Part shown: one piece after another, positions 7,112 through 13,741 of the stretch | Position numbering within the stretch: position 1 is the first letter of the stretch | Layout: each line of letters starts with the position of its first letter | Assembly (NCBI GenBank): GCA_007117575.1 | Contig: SKGH01000036.1 | Coordinates: forward strand, 1-15,466 | Reading direction: 5' to 3' | Source of the DNA: Candidatus Kaiserbacteria bacterium | Lineage (GTDB): Bacteria > Patescibacteriota > Minisyncoccia > Phycocordibacterales > UBA918 | DNA length: 15,466 bases | Position numbers and translations under genes: made by a program | The notes under the pieces: generated by a model | The model's database searches: none | Told to the model about the DNA's origin: nothing | The model's input: only the letters and a program-made list of their open reading frames with translations

Positions 7112-8341
7112 TCAGTGTAGTAGGCGAGTTTTGATAGACCCTTTTATTTTTTTTATATCTTCTACGTAGTTTAGTACGTTCCGGTCGTATTCAACGTCAG
7201 TAACGACATAGCCAATTTCGTCTTTGGTTTGTAAGAATTGACCGACTACGTTAGCTTTGTTTGAGTAAAAAACCTTGTTTATTTTAGCCAATAAACCCGG
7301 TTTGTTAAGGTGAATATTGATAATACGATGAGATTTCACATGAGTTGGCAATGAGACTTCAGGAAAATTTACCACTCCGACAGTGGAGCCGTTGTCAGAA
7401 TACATGATAAATTTGTCAGCTACCTCATTTCCTATTTTGGTCTGCGCTTCTTCCGTACTACCAGCTATATGTGGGGTTAGAAGTACATTATCTAGGTCAT
7501 GTAAAGGTGTATGAAATGGTTTGTCATTATTTTCCGGTTCTTCCGGGTAGACATCTACTGCCGCGCCAGATACGGAACCATCCTTAAGAGCGGTGGCTAG
7601 GTCATCTAGGTTTACCACATTTCCACGTGAGAAGTTAATAATCTTTACTCCCGACTTCATTTTTTTTATAGTTTCAGCCCTGACCATGTTTTTGGTGTGT
7701 GTGGTAGAAGGTACGTGATAGGTTATGATGTCTGATTTTTTGTATAGTTCTTCTAAACTGGAAACAGCGGTAGCGTTGCCGTGAGAAAGTTTGTTCACTA
7801 TATCGTAATACCTGATTTGCATGCCAAGAAAGTCAGCCAAAATGGAAACCTGACTACCGATATTTCCGTAACCAACGATACCTAACGATTTGCCACGTAC
7901 TTCATGAGCACCTTTGGCAGTTTTTAGCCAAAGATTGTTTTTAGACGCGTAGTATTTCGTTGGTAAATCTCTTAATAAAAGTATTATGGACGCCAGTGTT
8001 AGTTCGGCTACGCTTCTGGTGTTTGAGAATGGTGCGTTAAATACCGGTATGCCTTTTAATCTTGCGGTAGCTAAGTCTATATTGTTGGTACCGATACAAA
8101 AACAGCCAATACCTATCAGCTTAGGAGCTTTACTCAATACATCAGCGTTAACAAGGGTTCTTGAACGTACTCCCAAGAAATGAGCTGTCTCTAAGTGAGT
8201 TTTAAGCTCTGTAGCGTCGGGCGCGTATGCTAATTCTGTTATGTTGGAATAACCAGCTTGGCGTAAGGCTTCGGTAGCACTAGAGGCTATGCCCTCAGTA
8301 AGCACTATCTTGATCTTATTTTTAGGAAAAGAATGTTTCAT
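7112..8341 (-). CDS. serA: D-3-phosphoglycerate dehydrogenase with ACT domain
   Basis: First enzyme of serine synthesis: oxidises 3-phosphoglycerate to 3-phosphohydroxypyruvate with NAD. The 409 residues are nearly the E. coli SerA length (410). The Rossmann motif GYGNIG is at 157-162, with the NAD-ribose Asp180 in RYYD. Catalytic residues are Arg239 (FSRG), Glu268 (YPEEPE) and His291 (TPHIAGST). IGIGCFCIGTNNIDL (76-90) and NAPFSNTRSVAEL (102-114) are typical of this short, E. coli-like class. Residues from about 337 form an ACT domain (HRIINIHLNKPGLLAKIN), which in this class binds serine for feedback inhibition, so allosteric control is likely kept. It starts 15 bases after serB. A GATAAT extended -10 lies 6 bases before the ATG, so it may also have its own leaderless promoter. 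Confidence 0.96.
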   Translation of the reverse strand: MKHSFPKNKIKIVLTEGIASSATEALRQAGYSNITELAYAPDATELKTHLETAHFLGVRSRTLVNADVLSKAPKLIGIGCFCIGTNNIDLATARLKGIPVFNAPFSNTRSVAELTLASIILLLRDLPTKYYASKNNLWLKTAKGAHEVRGKSLGIVGYGNIGSQVSILADFLGMQIRYYDIVNKLSHGNATAVSSLEELYKKSDIITYHVPSTTHTKNMVRAETIKKMKSGVKIINFSRGNVVNLDDLATALKDGSVSGAAVDVYPEEPENNDKPFHTPLHDLDNVLLTPHIAGSTEEAQTKIGNEVADKFIMYSDNGSTVGVVNFPEVSLPTHVKSHRIINIHLNKPGLLAKINKVFYSNKANVVGQFLQTKDEIGYVVTDVEYDRNVLNYVEDIKKIKGSIKTRLLH

Positions 8342-8347
8342 TTTTTT

Positions 8348-8356
8348 ATTATCGCA
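8348..8356 (-). promoter_or_regulatory. Candidate extended -10 before serA
   Basis: Read on the minus strand, TGCGATAAT fills most of the 15-base gap between serB and serA. Its hexamer ends 6 bases before the serA ATG, which would place the transcript start at about the A of ATG. It fits the pattern seen before other genes here, but the gene is also clearly inside a tightly packed block. Confidence 0.35.
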
Positions 8357-9064
8357 CTATACAGTAAAGACAGAAAAAATAAAGCTCCTCAAGTCTTTTG
8401 CGGAATTTGCCAAATGAGGGGAGTTTTCGGTTATTATTTTTCTTTTTTGATTGCCTGTAAAGCCACAAAAATGATCAACTACTCCAGCTTGATAGGCGGA
8501 CAGATCGTTAGCCCCGTCTCCGACCAGACAAGTATTGCCGGTTATTTTGTAGGTTTTTTTAATATACTCTATGACATCAGTTTTACCTTTGTCACTAAAA
8601 CAGGGTTGTTCGTTGTCAATACTTACTACTTTACCATTTTCATCATATAGACAATGATTGGTAAAGACCCTTGTTTTAGGGATAGACAGTAGTTTGGCGG
8701 TAGGTAGTATGCTGTCAAAAAAACCACCACTGACTATGTAGCAGATAGCTATTTTTTTGGTTTCAATCTCATTGATCAGTTCCGAGAAGCCTTCTGTGAC
8801 GTGGTTAGCAAGCTCATTTCCCACTGTTTGAAAGTCTGTTTTAGTCAGTGGTACTACTGATATTCTTTTCTTCAGAGATAGGGTAAATGGAAGATTGCCT
8901 TCCATACCGGTCCTTGTTATGTCTTCAATATTACGCATTATATTTTGACGATTAGGGTTTTTTCTCAGAGCAAAAGAAATGACCTCGTCTAAAGACTCTT
9001 TAGTGATGATGGTAGAATCAAAATCAAAAAAAAGATGGTTTAATGTTTTATGTTCTTCCGTCAT
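8357..9064 (-). CDS. serB: Phosphoserine phosphatase (HAD superfamily)
   Basis: Last step of serine synthesis: hydrolyses phosphoserine to serine, Mg-dependent, cytoplasmic. The 235 residues carry all four HAD motifs: I, DFDST (14-18; nucleophile Asp14, general acid Asp16); II, Ser112 in VSGGF; III, Lys159 in SDKGK; IV, GDGANDL (182-188). The SerB-type cap signature MEGNLPFTLSLKKR (54-67) contains the substrate-contacting Glu and Arg positions of the family. E. coli SerB is longer because of an N-terminal regulatory domain, which is absent here; this resembles the short archaeal/Methanocaldococcus form. It begins 10 bases after the ABC ATPase stop codon, with no Shine-Dalgarno, and precedes serA by 15 bases. 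Other HAD phosphatases share the fold, but the cap motif and neighbours make SerB the best call. Confidence 0.93.
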   Translation of the reverse strand: MTEEHKTLNHLFFDFDSTIITKESLDEVISFALRKNPNRQNIMRNIEDITRTGMEGNLPFTLSLKKRISVVPLTKTDFQTVGNELANHVTEGFSELINEIETKKIAICYIVSGGFFDSILPTAKLLSIPKTRVFTNHCLYDENGKVVSIDNEQPCFSDKGKTDVIEYIKKTYKITGNTCLVGDGANDLSAYQAGVVDHFCGFTGNQKRKIITENSPHLANSAKDLRSFIFSVFTV

Positions 9065-9074
9065 GAAGGGTAGT

Positions 9075-9743
9075 TTAAGACACTATTTTACCATCGTCCA
9101 TCTTTATCACTCGGTGACAGTTTTTAGAGTATTCCTTTTCATGAGTGACGAGTACTATAGTTTGTCCTTCACGGTTTAGTTTTGTCAGTAGCTCTATAAC
9201 CTGTTTACCGGACATGCTGTCTAAGTTGGCGGTGGGTTCGTCAGCAAATAAGATATCGGGTTTTCCGGCAATGGCGCGAGCGATGGAAACCCTTTGTTGC
9301 TCCCCTCCTGAAAGCATGCCGGGTAGATGTCCATATCTCTGGTCGAGACCAACGGCGTCCAGACAGTCTTCTGCTGTTTTGTTGGCGGTTTCATAATCAA
9401 TACCTCTCATTAAGAGCGGTATCAAAACATTTTCAGAAGCTGTTAGGTCAGGCACTAGGGCGTAGTCTTGAAAAACAAAACCAAGGTGTAGCAGTCTAAA
9501 TATAGTTTGTTCATGATCTGAGAGTAGCGACACCTCAACTCCATTTAAAAAGATCTCTCCCTCACTGGGTTTATCCAATAACGATAGTTGGTAGAGTAGG
9601 GTAGATTTTCCGGCGCCGGACCTTCCCATGATGCCAACGAATTCACCATCTGACACTTGTAATGACACACCTCTTAACACATGTGTTTTGGTGCGACCGG
9701 AACCAAATTCTCTATGTAAATTGTTGGCTTTAATTCTTATCAT
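9075..9743 (-). CDS. ABC transporter ATP-binding protein, MacB/LolD type
   Basis: Energises the adjacent permease by ATP hydrolysis at the inner face of the membrane. The 222 residues hold Walker A GRSGAGKST (40-48), Q-loop Gln92 in VFQDYALVPDLTASENV, the ABC signature LSGGEQQ (144-150), Walker B ILFADEPT (164-171; catalytic Glu169) and switch His201. The sequence around the Q-loop and the length are those of the MacB/LolD/FtsE group, which drives mechanotransmission or export rather than channel-type transport. It starts 2 bases after the permease gene, so translation is probably coupled. The transported substrate cannot be read from this subunit. Confidence 0.95.
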   Translation of the reverse strand: MIRIKANNLHREFGSGRTKTHVLRGVSLQVSDGEFVGIMGRSGAGKSTLLYQLSLLDKPSEGEIFLNGVEVSLLSDHEQTIFRLLHLGFVFQDYALVPDLTASENVLIPLLMRGIDYETANKTAEDCLDAVGLDQRYGHLPGMLSGGEQQRVSIARAIAGKPDILFADEPTANLDSMSGKQVIELLTKLNREGQTIVLVTHEKEYSKNCHRVIKMDDGKIVS

Positions 9744-9745
9744 AA

Positions 9746-10993
9746 TTATTTTCTACCTAAAATAGCGCTTAAAGTATTTTGTCTTACTATCATCCATGCC
9801 GGTAGGAAGCCAGCCACTAAAGTAACTAAAAATAGTACCGCAAAGCGTATAAATGTACCTAACGGTTCTGCCAGTAGTACCCCATCACTGAATGGAAAGT
9901 CTATGGGGTTGGCGTTGAAATATGGAACTAAAAACAAATAGATTATCAAGGCTCCCAAAAAAGAGCCAACAAGGGCATAGCCACTGGCTTGTATAACATA
10001 GGCTATTTCTATTGCTCGAGGATCTATTCCTATAGCTTTAAGTATACCTATGTGGCGTCTGCGAGATAGGGCATTTATGAAGATTATTATGAAAATAGAT
10101 ATAGATGCCACCACTATACCGATCGAGCCCACTAAAAGACCTAAAATATTAAACGTGTCACGAATGTCAGTTAAAAATTTTGGCAGAGCATCTTCAAAGG
10201 TTTGTATTTTTGCTTGCCTATCAAGTCCGCTGGCCTTTAATGCATCTCGTAACTCAACCCGATTAGTATTTGGTTGAGTACGTACAACTATCAGATTGGC
10301 ATCGTGGTCTAGACGCCCAAAGGTACGACGAAATTCACGCTCCGGCATGTAGATACTTAGAGAAACTTCGTCTCTTTTTGACTTCACTATCCCTTTTACA
10401 GTAAATTCACGAGCTCTTTCACCGGACCCGATACGGACTATATCACCGGGTACTATGTCTGAAAGTGAATCGAATATATCGCCGAATTGTTCAGCATATC
10501 TATCAACAAAGTACGCACCCAGCAGAATTTGACCATCTTCTGTGTCGCTTATGTATTCGCCTTCAACCACGAACTCTGACAAGCTTACCATATTGTCTTC
10601 AAGGACAGGGTCTATACCGACTATGTTAGCCATCACTATGTCTCTTTCGCCACGAAGGTTTCGGCGTTCGCGAAAGTTTGCCTCTACCAAAGCGTTGGTG
10701 GAATGTCTGACGGAATATTTTTTTATTTCCGGATAAGTTTCCAAGGTGCGTATAAGGCTGGGTGTCTGAAGTATCCTGTTTTCAGTATCTAAGGGAGATA
10801 TGATTATATCTCCCAAAGAATATTCGTAAGCAGATCTTACGGCACCATCAACAATACCCACCAGTATCCCGGAAATAGCAACCAAGTTTAAAAACGTTAA
10901 GGTCATCACTGAAATTATCAAGCCGGTTGTCCACCAGCTTGCTCTTTGGATTTGTCTTAGTCCCAGCAACCAACCAACTTTTAATGCATTCAT
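9746..10993 (-). CDS. ABC transporter permease, MacB/FtsX-like
   Basis: Membrane subunit of a type VII (MacB-like) ABC system. The 415 residues have the family layout: transmembrane helix 1 (about 23-48), a large extracytoplasmic MacB-PCD-like domain (about 50-280), then three helices (about 283-309, 331-357, 380-403) forming the FtsX domain. The RRRHIGILKAIG loop (311-322) between helices 2 and 3 is the usual contact with the ATPase, and PAWMIVRQNTLSAIL (398-412) matches the family's C-terminus. It lies 6 bases after the membrane-fusion protein gene and 2 bases before its ATPase. In Gram-negative bacteria such systems push substrates through an outer-membrane channel. If this is a CPR cell without a typical outer membrane, a role in exporting or releasing a substrate or peptide across the single membrane is inference. 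Confidence 0.92.
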   Translation of the reverse strand: MNALKVGWLLGLRQIQRASWWTTGLIISVMTLTFLNLVAISGILVGIVDGAVRSAYEYSLGDIIISPLDTENRILQTPSLIRTLETYPEIKKYSVRHSTNALVEANFRERRNLRGERDIVMANIVGIDPVLEDNMVSLSEFVVEGEYISDTEDGQILLGAYFVDRYAEQFGDIFDSLSDIVPGDIVRIGSGERAREFTVKGIVKSKRDEVSLSIYMPEREFRRTFGRLDHDANLIVVRTQPNTNRVELRDALKASGLDRQAKIQTFEDALPKFLTDIRDTFNILGLLVGSIGIVVASISIFIIIFINALSRRRHIGILKAIGIDPRAIEIAYVIQASGYALVGSFLGALIIYLFLVPYFNANPIDFPFSDGVLLAEPLGTFIRFAVLFLVTLVAGFLPAWMIVRQNTLSAILGRK

Positions 10994-10999
10994 GAAAAA

Positions 11000-12508
11000 T
11001 TAGGGAATTACTAATTTGGTACCGACTGATAATCCCTCTATGGCCACAAAGCCATCGTTGCCGACAAACACAATTTCGATTGGTGCTCGTTCAATTTTTC
11101 CATCCACTAAAGTGAACACATATGGCTCTACGTCCATCTCGTTAATGAATCTAATCGGTATCCTTAACGCTTCTTTTTTATCTTTTATAATGATGTCAAT
11201 ATCCGCGTTCATACCCGGTCTAAGCCATTGTGGTGTTTCGGATAATTGTAATGTGACTTCAAAATATGCCACACCGTCTATGGTTGATGGTATGGGAGAT
11301 ACGTAGCTTATTTCCGCTGAAAATGTTTCGGAGCGTCTAGCGTCAAAGATTACTTCAGCTTTCTGACTTGTCTGAAGGTTGGCGATGTCTATTTCGGGTA
11401 CCCTAGCGACTAATTCGTAACCCTCTGTGGCTAGAATAGTAAATGCGGGTTCTAAGCTGGTGGTTTCGCCTGGTAAAATATTTACATTTGTAATTATTCC
11501 CGAAAACGGGGCGTAGACAGAGCGGTCAGCTATCATGGAGTCTATTCGGTCAATATCTGCCTGAGCTTGGTCAATGCGAGCGTCTGCTCTGATTAGAGTC
11601 TCGGTTCTGATGGGGGCCATGAGCAGATCGCGTTCTTTTTCTGCCAATAACAGAGCGTCTCCGGCGGTTTGTATAGCTGTTAAGCGAGATTCTTTAGCCC
11701 TTTCATAATTGTTTAGATTGGCTAAGTAGCTGGGGGCACGTTTGTTGGGTACGTCTATTGTCCAGCGTGTATTGTGCAGTCTTTGATCGGGTTCAATTTG
11801 TAGATATAAACCACAATCACCAAAAGTACCGGGATGTTTATCAAAAGCAGTAAAGACCCCATTTTCTATACCTCTAAGTTGAAACGAAAAACCTGATTTC
11901 GCACCGGAGCGATAAAAAAGAATCTCGTATTGACCTTCTGTTTGGCAAGTATAAGTACCCGATACAGTAGGCGCTGTTACATCACGATTTTGGTCTGCAA
12001 TCACCGCCTCAAGACCGGTTGAATATAGTAGTTGTCTTGCTTGCTCTACGGATATGTCTTGTTCTTTTTCAACTCTGGCTAGAGCTTCTTTTCTGGTTCG
12101 CACCACTTCTTCAGATACCGATATGGCTTCGGTCTGTGGACCTAGTAATAGCTCATCTCTTTCTGCTCTCGTGGCTCTTAGCATGGCGTTGGCTCTGTTC
12201 CTGTCCATTACTAAGGTTTCTGAGGCAAGAGAGCCTAATATATCGCCAACATTGACAACATCTCCTTCTTTGACATTGATAACAGAGACTACTCCGGAAG
12301 AGGGGAAGTTTAACCTAGCTAACTCTGGTGCTCTTACCGATCCGGACACTGAAACTATTTCAGATACCGTACCTTGATCTATGACTGTACTGATAAGACC
12401 GTTATGTTTTTCGGATTTAAGGATAGAAATCAGTAAGTAAACGGCGATTAGAATCATTAAACCGGCTATAGTGAAGGCAATGAGTCTGAGTATTTTTTTT
12501 GTTAACAT
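11000..12508 (-). CDS. HlyD/MacA-like periplasmic adaptor (membrane-fusion) protein with inserted beta domain
   Basis: Predicted membrane-anchored partner of the MacB-like exporter next to it. The 502 residues start with one transmembrane anchor (about 8-30). A barrel-sandwich/lipoyl half (about 48-96, with INVKEGDVVNVGDIL) and its other half (about 331-360, VYAPFSGIITNVNILPGE) flank a coiled-coil hairpin (about 103-173 and 262-329). A beta-barrel domain (365-440) and a membrane-proximal domain (445-502) follow. Between the two coiled-coil arms, at about 174-258, sits an unexpected beta-rich, aromatic segment with Cys188 and Cys232. That makes the protein longer than the roughly 370 residues of MacA. 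The first gene of the six-gene block; an extended -10 (TGCTATACT) ends 9 bases before the ATG. Substrate unknown. Confidence 0.9.
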   Translation of the reverse strand: MLTKKILRLIAFTIAGLMILIAVYLLISILKSEKHNGLISTVIDQGTVSEIVSVSGSVRAPELARLNFPSSGVVSVINVKEGDVVNVGDILGSLASETLVMDRNRANAMLRATRAERDELLLGPQTEAISVSEEVVRTRKEALARVEKEQDISVEQARQLLYSTGLEAVIADQNRDVTAPTVSGTYTCQTEGQYEILFYRSGAKSGFSFQLRGIENGVFTAFDKHPGTFGDCGLYLQIEPDQRLHNTRWTIDVPNKRAPSYLANLNNYERAKESRLTAIQTAGDALLLAEKERDLLMAPIRTETLIRADARIDQAQADIDRIDSMIADRSVYAPFSGIITNVNILPGETTSLEPAFTILATEGYELVARVPEIDIANLQTSQKAEVIFDARRSETFSAEISYVSPIPSTIDGVAYFEVTLQLSETPQWLRPGMNADIDIIIKDKKEALRIPIRFINEMDVEPYVFTLVDGKIERAPIEIVFVGNDGFVAIEGLSVGTKLVIP

Positions 12509-12517
12509 GGTTAAAGT

Positions 12518-12526
12518 AGTATAGCA
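12518..12526 (-). promoter_or_regulatory. Extended -10 promoter of the exporter/serine block
   Basis: On the minus strand TGCTATACT is followed by 9 bases and then the ATG at 12508. A start about 7 bases downstream of the hexamer leaves a 2-3 base leader, so the message is essentially leaderless. No Shine-Dalgarno is present, in agreement. No clear -35 is seen, as expected for extended -10 promoters. Confidence 0.6.
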
Positions 12527-12548
12527 ATATTTGCGTGTTGGGTTTCAA

Positions 12549-12557
12549 TGTTATAAA
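12549..12557 (+). promoter_or_regulatory. Candidate promoter of the tRNA gene
   Basis: TGTTATAAA is an extended -10 match about 67 bases before the tRNA 5' end, divergent from the exporter promoter at 12518-12526. A TTGCGT at 12531-12536 could be a weak -35 with a short 15-base spacer. Confidence 0.4.
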
Positions 12558-12623
12558 GTAATGGTGGTGATAAGCAGTAAAATATGTTTTTCGCCAAGTT
12601 TCTGATGTTTTTTATTCAGATAA

Positions 12624-12696
12624 CCGCCTGTAGCTCAGTTGGTAGAGCGCGAAGCTTATACCTTCGTGGTCCTTGGTTCGAGTCCAAGCGGGCGGA
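12624..12696 (+). tRNA. tRNA-Ile with UAU anticodon
   Basis: A full 73-nt cloverleaf. The acceptor strand CCGCCTG pairs with CGGGCGG (one T-G); the D-stem is GCTC/GAGC around AGTTGGTA; the anticodon stem CGAAG/CTTCG holds loop CTTATAC; the variable region is TGGTC; the T-arm is CTTGG-TTCGAGT-CCAAG; the discriminator is A. CCA is not encoded. In the 7-base loop the anticodon is TAT, which reads the isoleucine codon AUA. Most bacteria read AUA with a CAU tRNA modified to lysidine, so a genuine UAU anticodon is unusual. AUA codons are common in the genes of this window. Identity is assigned from the anticodon; A73 is consistent with Ile. Confidence 0.92.
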
Positions 12697-12718
12697 CATT
12701 TAAAAATACACAGTTTTG

Positions 12719-12727
12719 TGTTATATA
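12719..12727 (+). promoter_or_regulatory. Candidate extended -10 for the hypothetical gene after the tRNA
   Basis: TGTTATATA matches the extended -10 pattern and would give a leader of about 43 bases before ATG 12777. Read-through from the tRNA transcript is also possible, since only a weak ACACA/TGTGT hairpin follows the tRNA. Confidence 0.35.
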
Positions 12728-12776
12728 GATTAGGGTTTTTGTTTCTTGTGTTCTCTCACAATTTTTGGAGTCGGTC

Positions 12777-13115
12777 ATGACTAAAGTGCCTGTGATTAGG
12801 AATCAAGATGTGCGGATACAATTTTATCCAAACACTTTGATCAGAACTTTTCAAATTGATCTGCTGAGAAAATGGTGCAACAGTGATTGGTGTGAGCATT
12901 TGTCGAGAAAGTTTCTCACGCAAGTGGGTAGACTGAGAAATTTAAAGATACTGAGGTTTGAGATAAGTTATATAGAAGACAGAGGCATTTCCGCAATTGA
13001 GTTGGATGTTTCTGTTTCTAGTAATAATGATTGGGAACAGGTTCAAGATGAAATCATTACTGCCTTAAGAACTTTTGCCGATAAGGTCAATCAAGCTTTT
13101 TATCGTACTCAATAG
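12777..13115 (+). CDS. Hypothetical protein, small and soluble
   Basis: Not recognised. The 112-residue product has no signal peptide or membrane helix. It alternates predicted beta strands (DVRIQFYP; LRFEISYIE; ISAIELDVSVS) with helices (about 25-52 and 86-108), so a small alpha/beta domain is likely. Cys34 and Cys38 (WCNSDWCEH) are close together near a His, but nothing else suggests a metal site. The start at ATG 12777 is chosen because GGAG lies 6 bases upstream, one of only two clear Shine-Dalgarno sites in the window; the frame opens at a TTG 12 bases earlier. It follows the tRNA-Ile gene and ends 33 bases before a terminator hairpin. Coding nature is supported by the ribosome binding site, length and terminator, not by a known family. 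Confidence 0.7.
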   Translation: MTKVPVIRNQDVRIQFYPNTLIRTFQIDLLRKWCNSDWCEHLSRKFLTQVGRLRNLKILRFEISYIEDRGISAIELDVSVSSNNDWEQVQDEIITALRTFADKVNQAFYRTQ

Positions 13116-13148
13116 AAGAATCATAATAATAAGTGTCCCATCTTTAAT

Positions 13149-13178
13149 ATCCTCGGTTAAACCCGAGGATTTTATCAG
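13149..13178 (+). terminator. Intrinsic terminator of the hypothetical gene
   Basis: An 8-bp stem ATCCTCGG (13149-13156) with CCGAGGAT (13163-13170) and a 6-base loop, followed by TTTATCAG. It sits 33 bases after the stop codon of the gene at 12777-13115. The T-tract is short, so strength is uncertain. Confidence 0.65.
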
Positions 13179-13192
13179 TTTTGTCTTACTTC

Positions 13193-13225
13193 ATTTTAAG
13201 CTTTATTCATATTTGAGCTTAAAAT
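13193..13225. repeat. AT-rich inverted repeat
   Basis: ATTTTAAGCT (13193-13202) and AGCTTAAAAT (13216-13225) are perfect 10-bp inverted arms around a 13-base loop. Possible operator, secondary terminator or the edge of the adjacent palindromic element. Confidence 0.6.
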
Positions 13226-13243
13226 AGCGTTTTTGCTTGGGCA

Positions 13244-13330
13244 TGTTCCCGAACTCGATTTCCCGCACTTTTCTAGAAATTTATGGCTTAACCATGTGAG
13301 TTAAATGGTTAAAATGTGAGTTCGGGGACA
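13244..13330. repeat. REP/MITE-like nested palindrome
   Basis: The outer arms TGTTCCCGAACTC (13244-13256) and GAGTTCGGGGACA (13318-13330) match at 12 of 13 positions. Inside is a second palindrome, TTAACCAT (13288-13295) with ATGGTTAA (13305-13312). ATGTGAGTT also occurs twice as a direct repeat 20 bases apart (13294 and 13314). The right end continues into GACCCTAC, so the minus strand reads GTAGGGTCTGTCCCCGAAC, a sequence style I associate with ends of REP/RAYT- or IS200-type elements; that link is from memory. No transposase is present here. Confidence 0.5.
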
Positions 13331-13423
13331 GACCCTACTTAAGACTGAGTATTGCTTTGGTTTGAGTAAATCATGACTTACGCGTTTCTGATGAAGTTCA
13401 AGGCGTTGAGGAGCGAAAACCTG

Positions 13424-13468
13424 TAAATAAAAATGCACTCAACCCACGGTCGTAGTAGGGTCGAGTGC
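13424..13468 (-). terminator. Intrinsic terminator of the small membrane-protein gene
   Basis: Read on the minus strand, GCACTCGACCC (13468-13458) pairs with GGGTTGAGTGC (13445-13435) through 11 pairs including one G-U, with a 12-base loop and then ATTTTTATTTAC. It begins 12 bases after the stop codon of the gene at 13481-13702. Confidence 0.85.
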
Positions 13469-13480
13469 GCGCTTGATGTG

Positions 13481-13702
13481 TTAGTGGACTATGTATTGAT
13501 CGCAGTTGTTTAGTATTATCTTGTTAACCTCATTTTTTAAAAATCGTGCCTCATTGCCAGCTATCACATTATGATGTTGCCACCAAGCTAGTTCCGTGTC
13601 TAGTAATTTGGATGAGTAGATAAATGAATTCGTCTTATTGTTGTTTTTAGTTATGACGATAATACTTATACCCATAATAATAAAAATTTCTATTTTATTC
13701 AT
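13481..13702 (-). CDS. Small hypothetical membrane-anchored or secreted protein
   Basis: Not recognised. The 73-residue product begins MNKIEIFIIMGISIIVITK, a short hydrophobic stretch (about 5-18) flanked by lysines, so it is a membrane anchor or signal peptide. The rest is a polar domain (20-73) with a Trp-Trp pair (WWQHH, 40-44) and a probable helix (48-66). Although short, it has the full equipment of a transcription unit: an extended -10 (TGTTATAAA, 13741-13733), a strong Shine-Dalgarno AAGGAG 7 bases before the ATG, and a good terminator just after the stop. Its base composition is more AT-rich than the neighbouring conserved genes, which could mean recent acquisition. It lies beside palindromic repeat-like DNA. 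Function unknown. Confidence 0.7.
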   Translation of the reverse strand: MNKIEIFIIMGISIIVITKNNNKTNSFIYSSKLLDTELAWWQHHNVIAGNEARFLKNEVNKIILNNCDQYIVH

Positions 13703-13709
13703 CTTAATG

Positions 13710-13715
13710 CTCCTT
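13710..13715 (-). promoter_or_regulatory. Strong Shine-Dalgarno site for the 73-residue protein
   Basis: AAGGAG (13715-13710) with a 7-base spacer to ATG 13702. It supports this small frame as a true gene; almost all conserved genes in the window lack such a site. Confidence 0.75.
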
Positions 13716-13732
13716 AGAACAAATCTAAATCA

Positions 13733-13741
13733 TTTATAACA
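13733..13741 (-). promoter_or_regulatory. Candidate extended -10 for the small membrane-protein gene
   Basis: TGTTATAAA on the minus strand, identical to the candidate before the tRNA gene. The predicted leader of about 24 bases holds the Shine-Dalgarno site. Further upstream, 13792-13805 is a C8T6 homopolymer run in the gap to the next gene. Confidence 0.45.

Larger units (their letters stand above)
13116..13480. other. 365-base stretch without a gene; palindromes and two terminators
   Basis: Between the two hypothetical genes no convincing coding frame is seen. The stretch holds a plus-strand terminator (13149-13178), an AT-rich hairpin (13193-13225), a repeat-like palindromic element (13244-13330 plus the GACCCTAC flank) and a minus-strand terminator (13424-13468). 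Bases 13340-13423 show nothing recognisable. Confidence 0.7.

Noticed and set aside
12019..12377. Plus-strand frames within the adaptor gene
   Set aside because: They are shadows opposite the coiled-coil region of the minus-strand adaptor protein, whose family match is clear.
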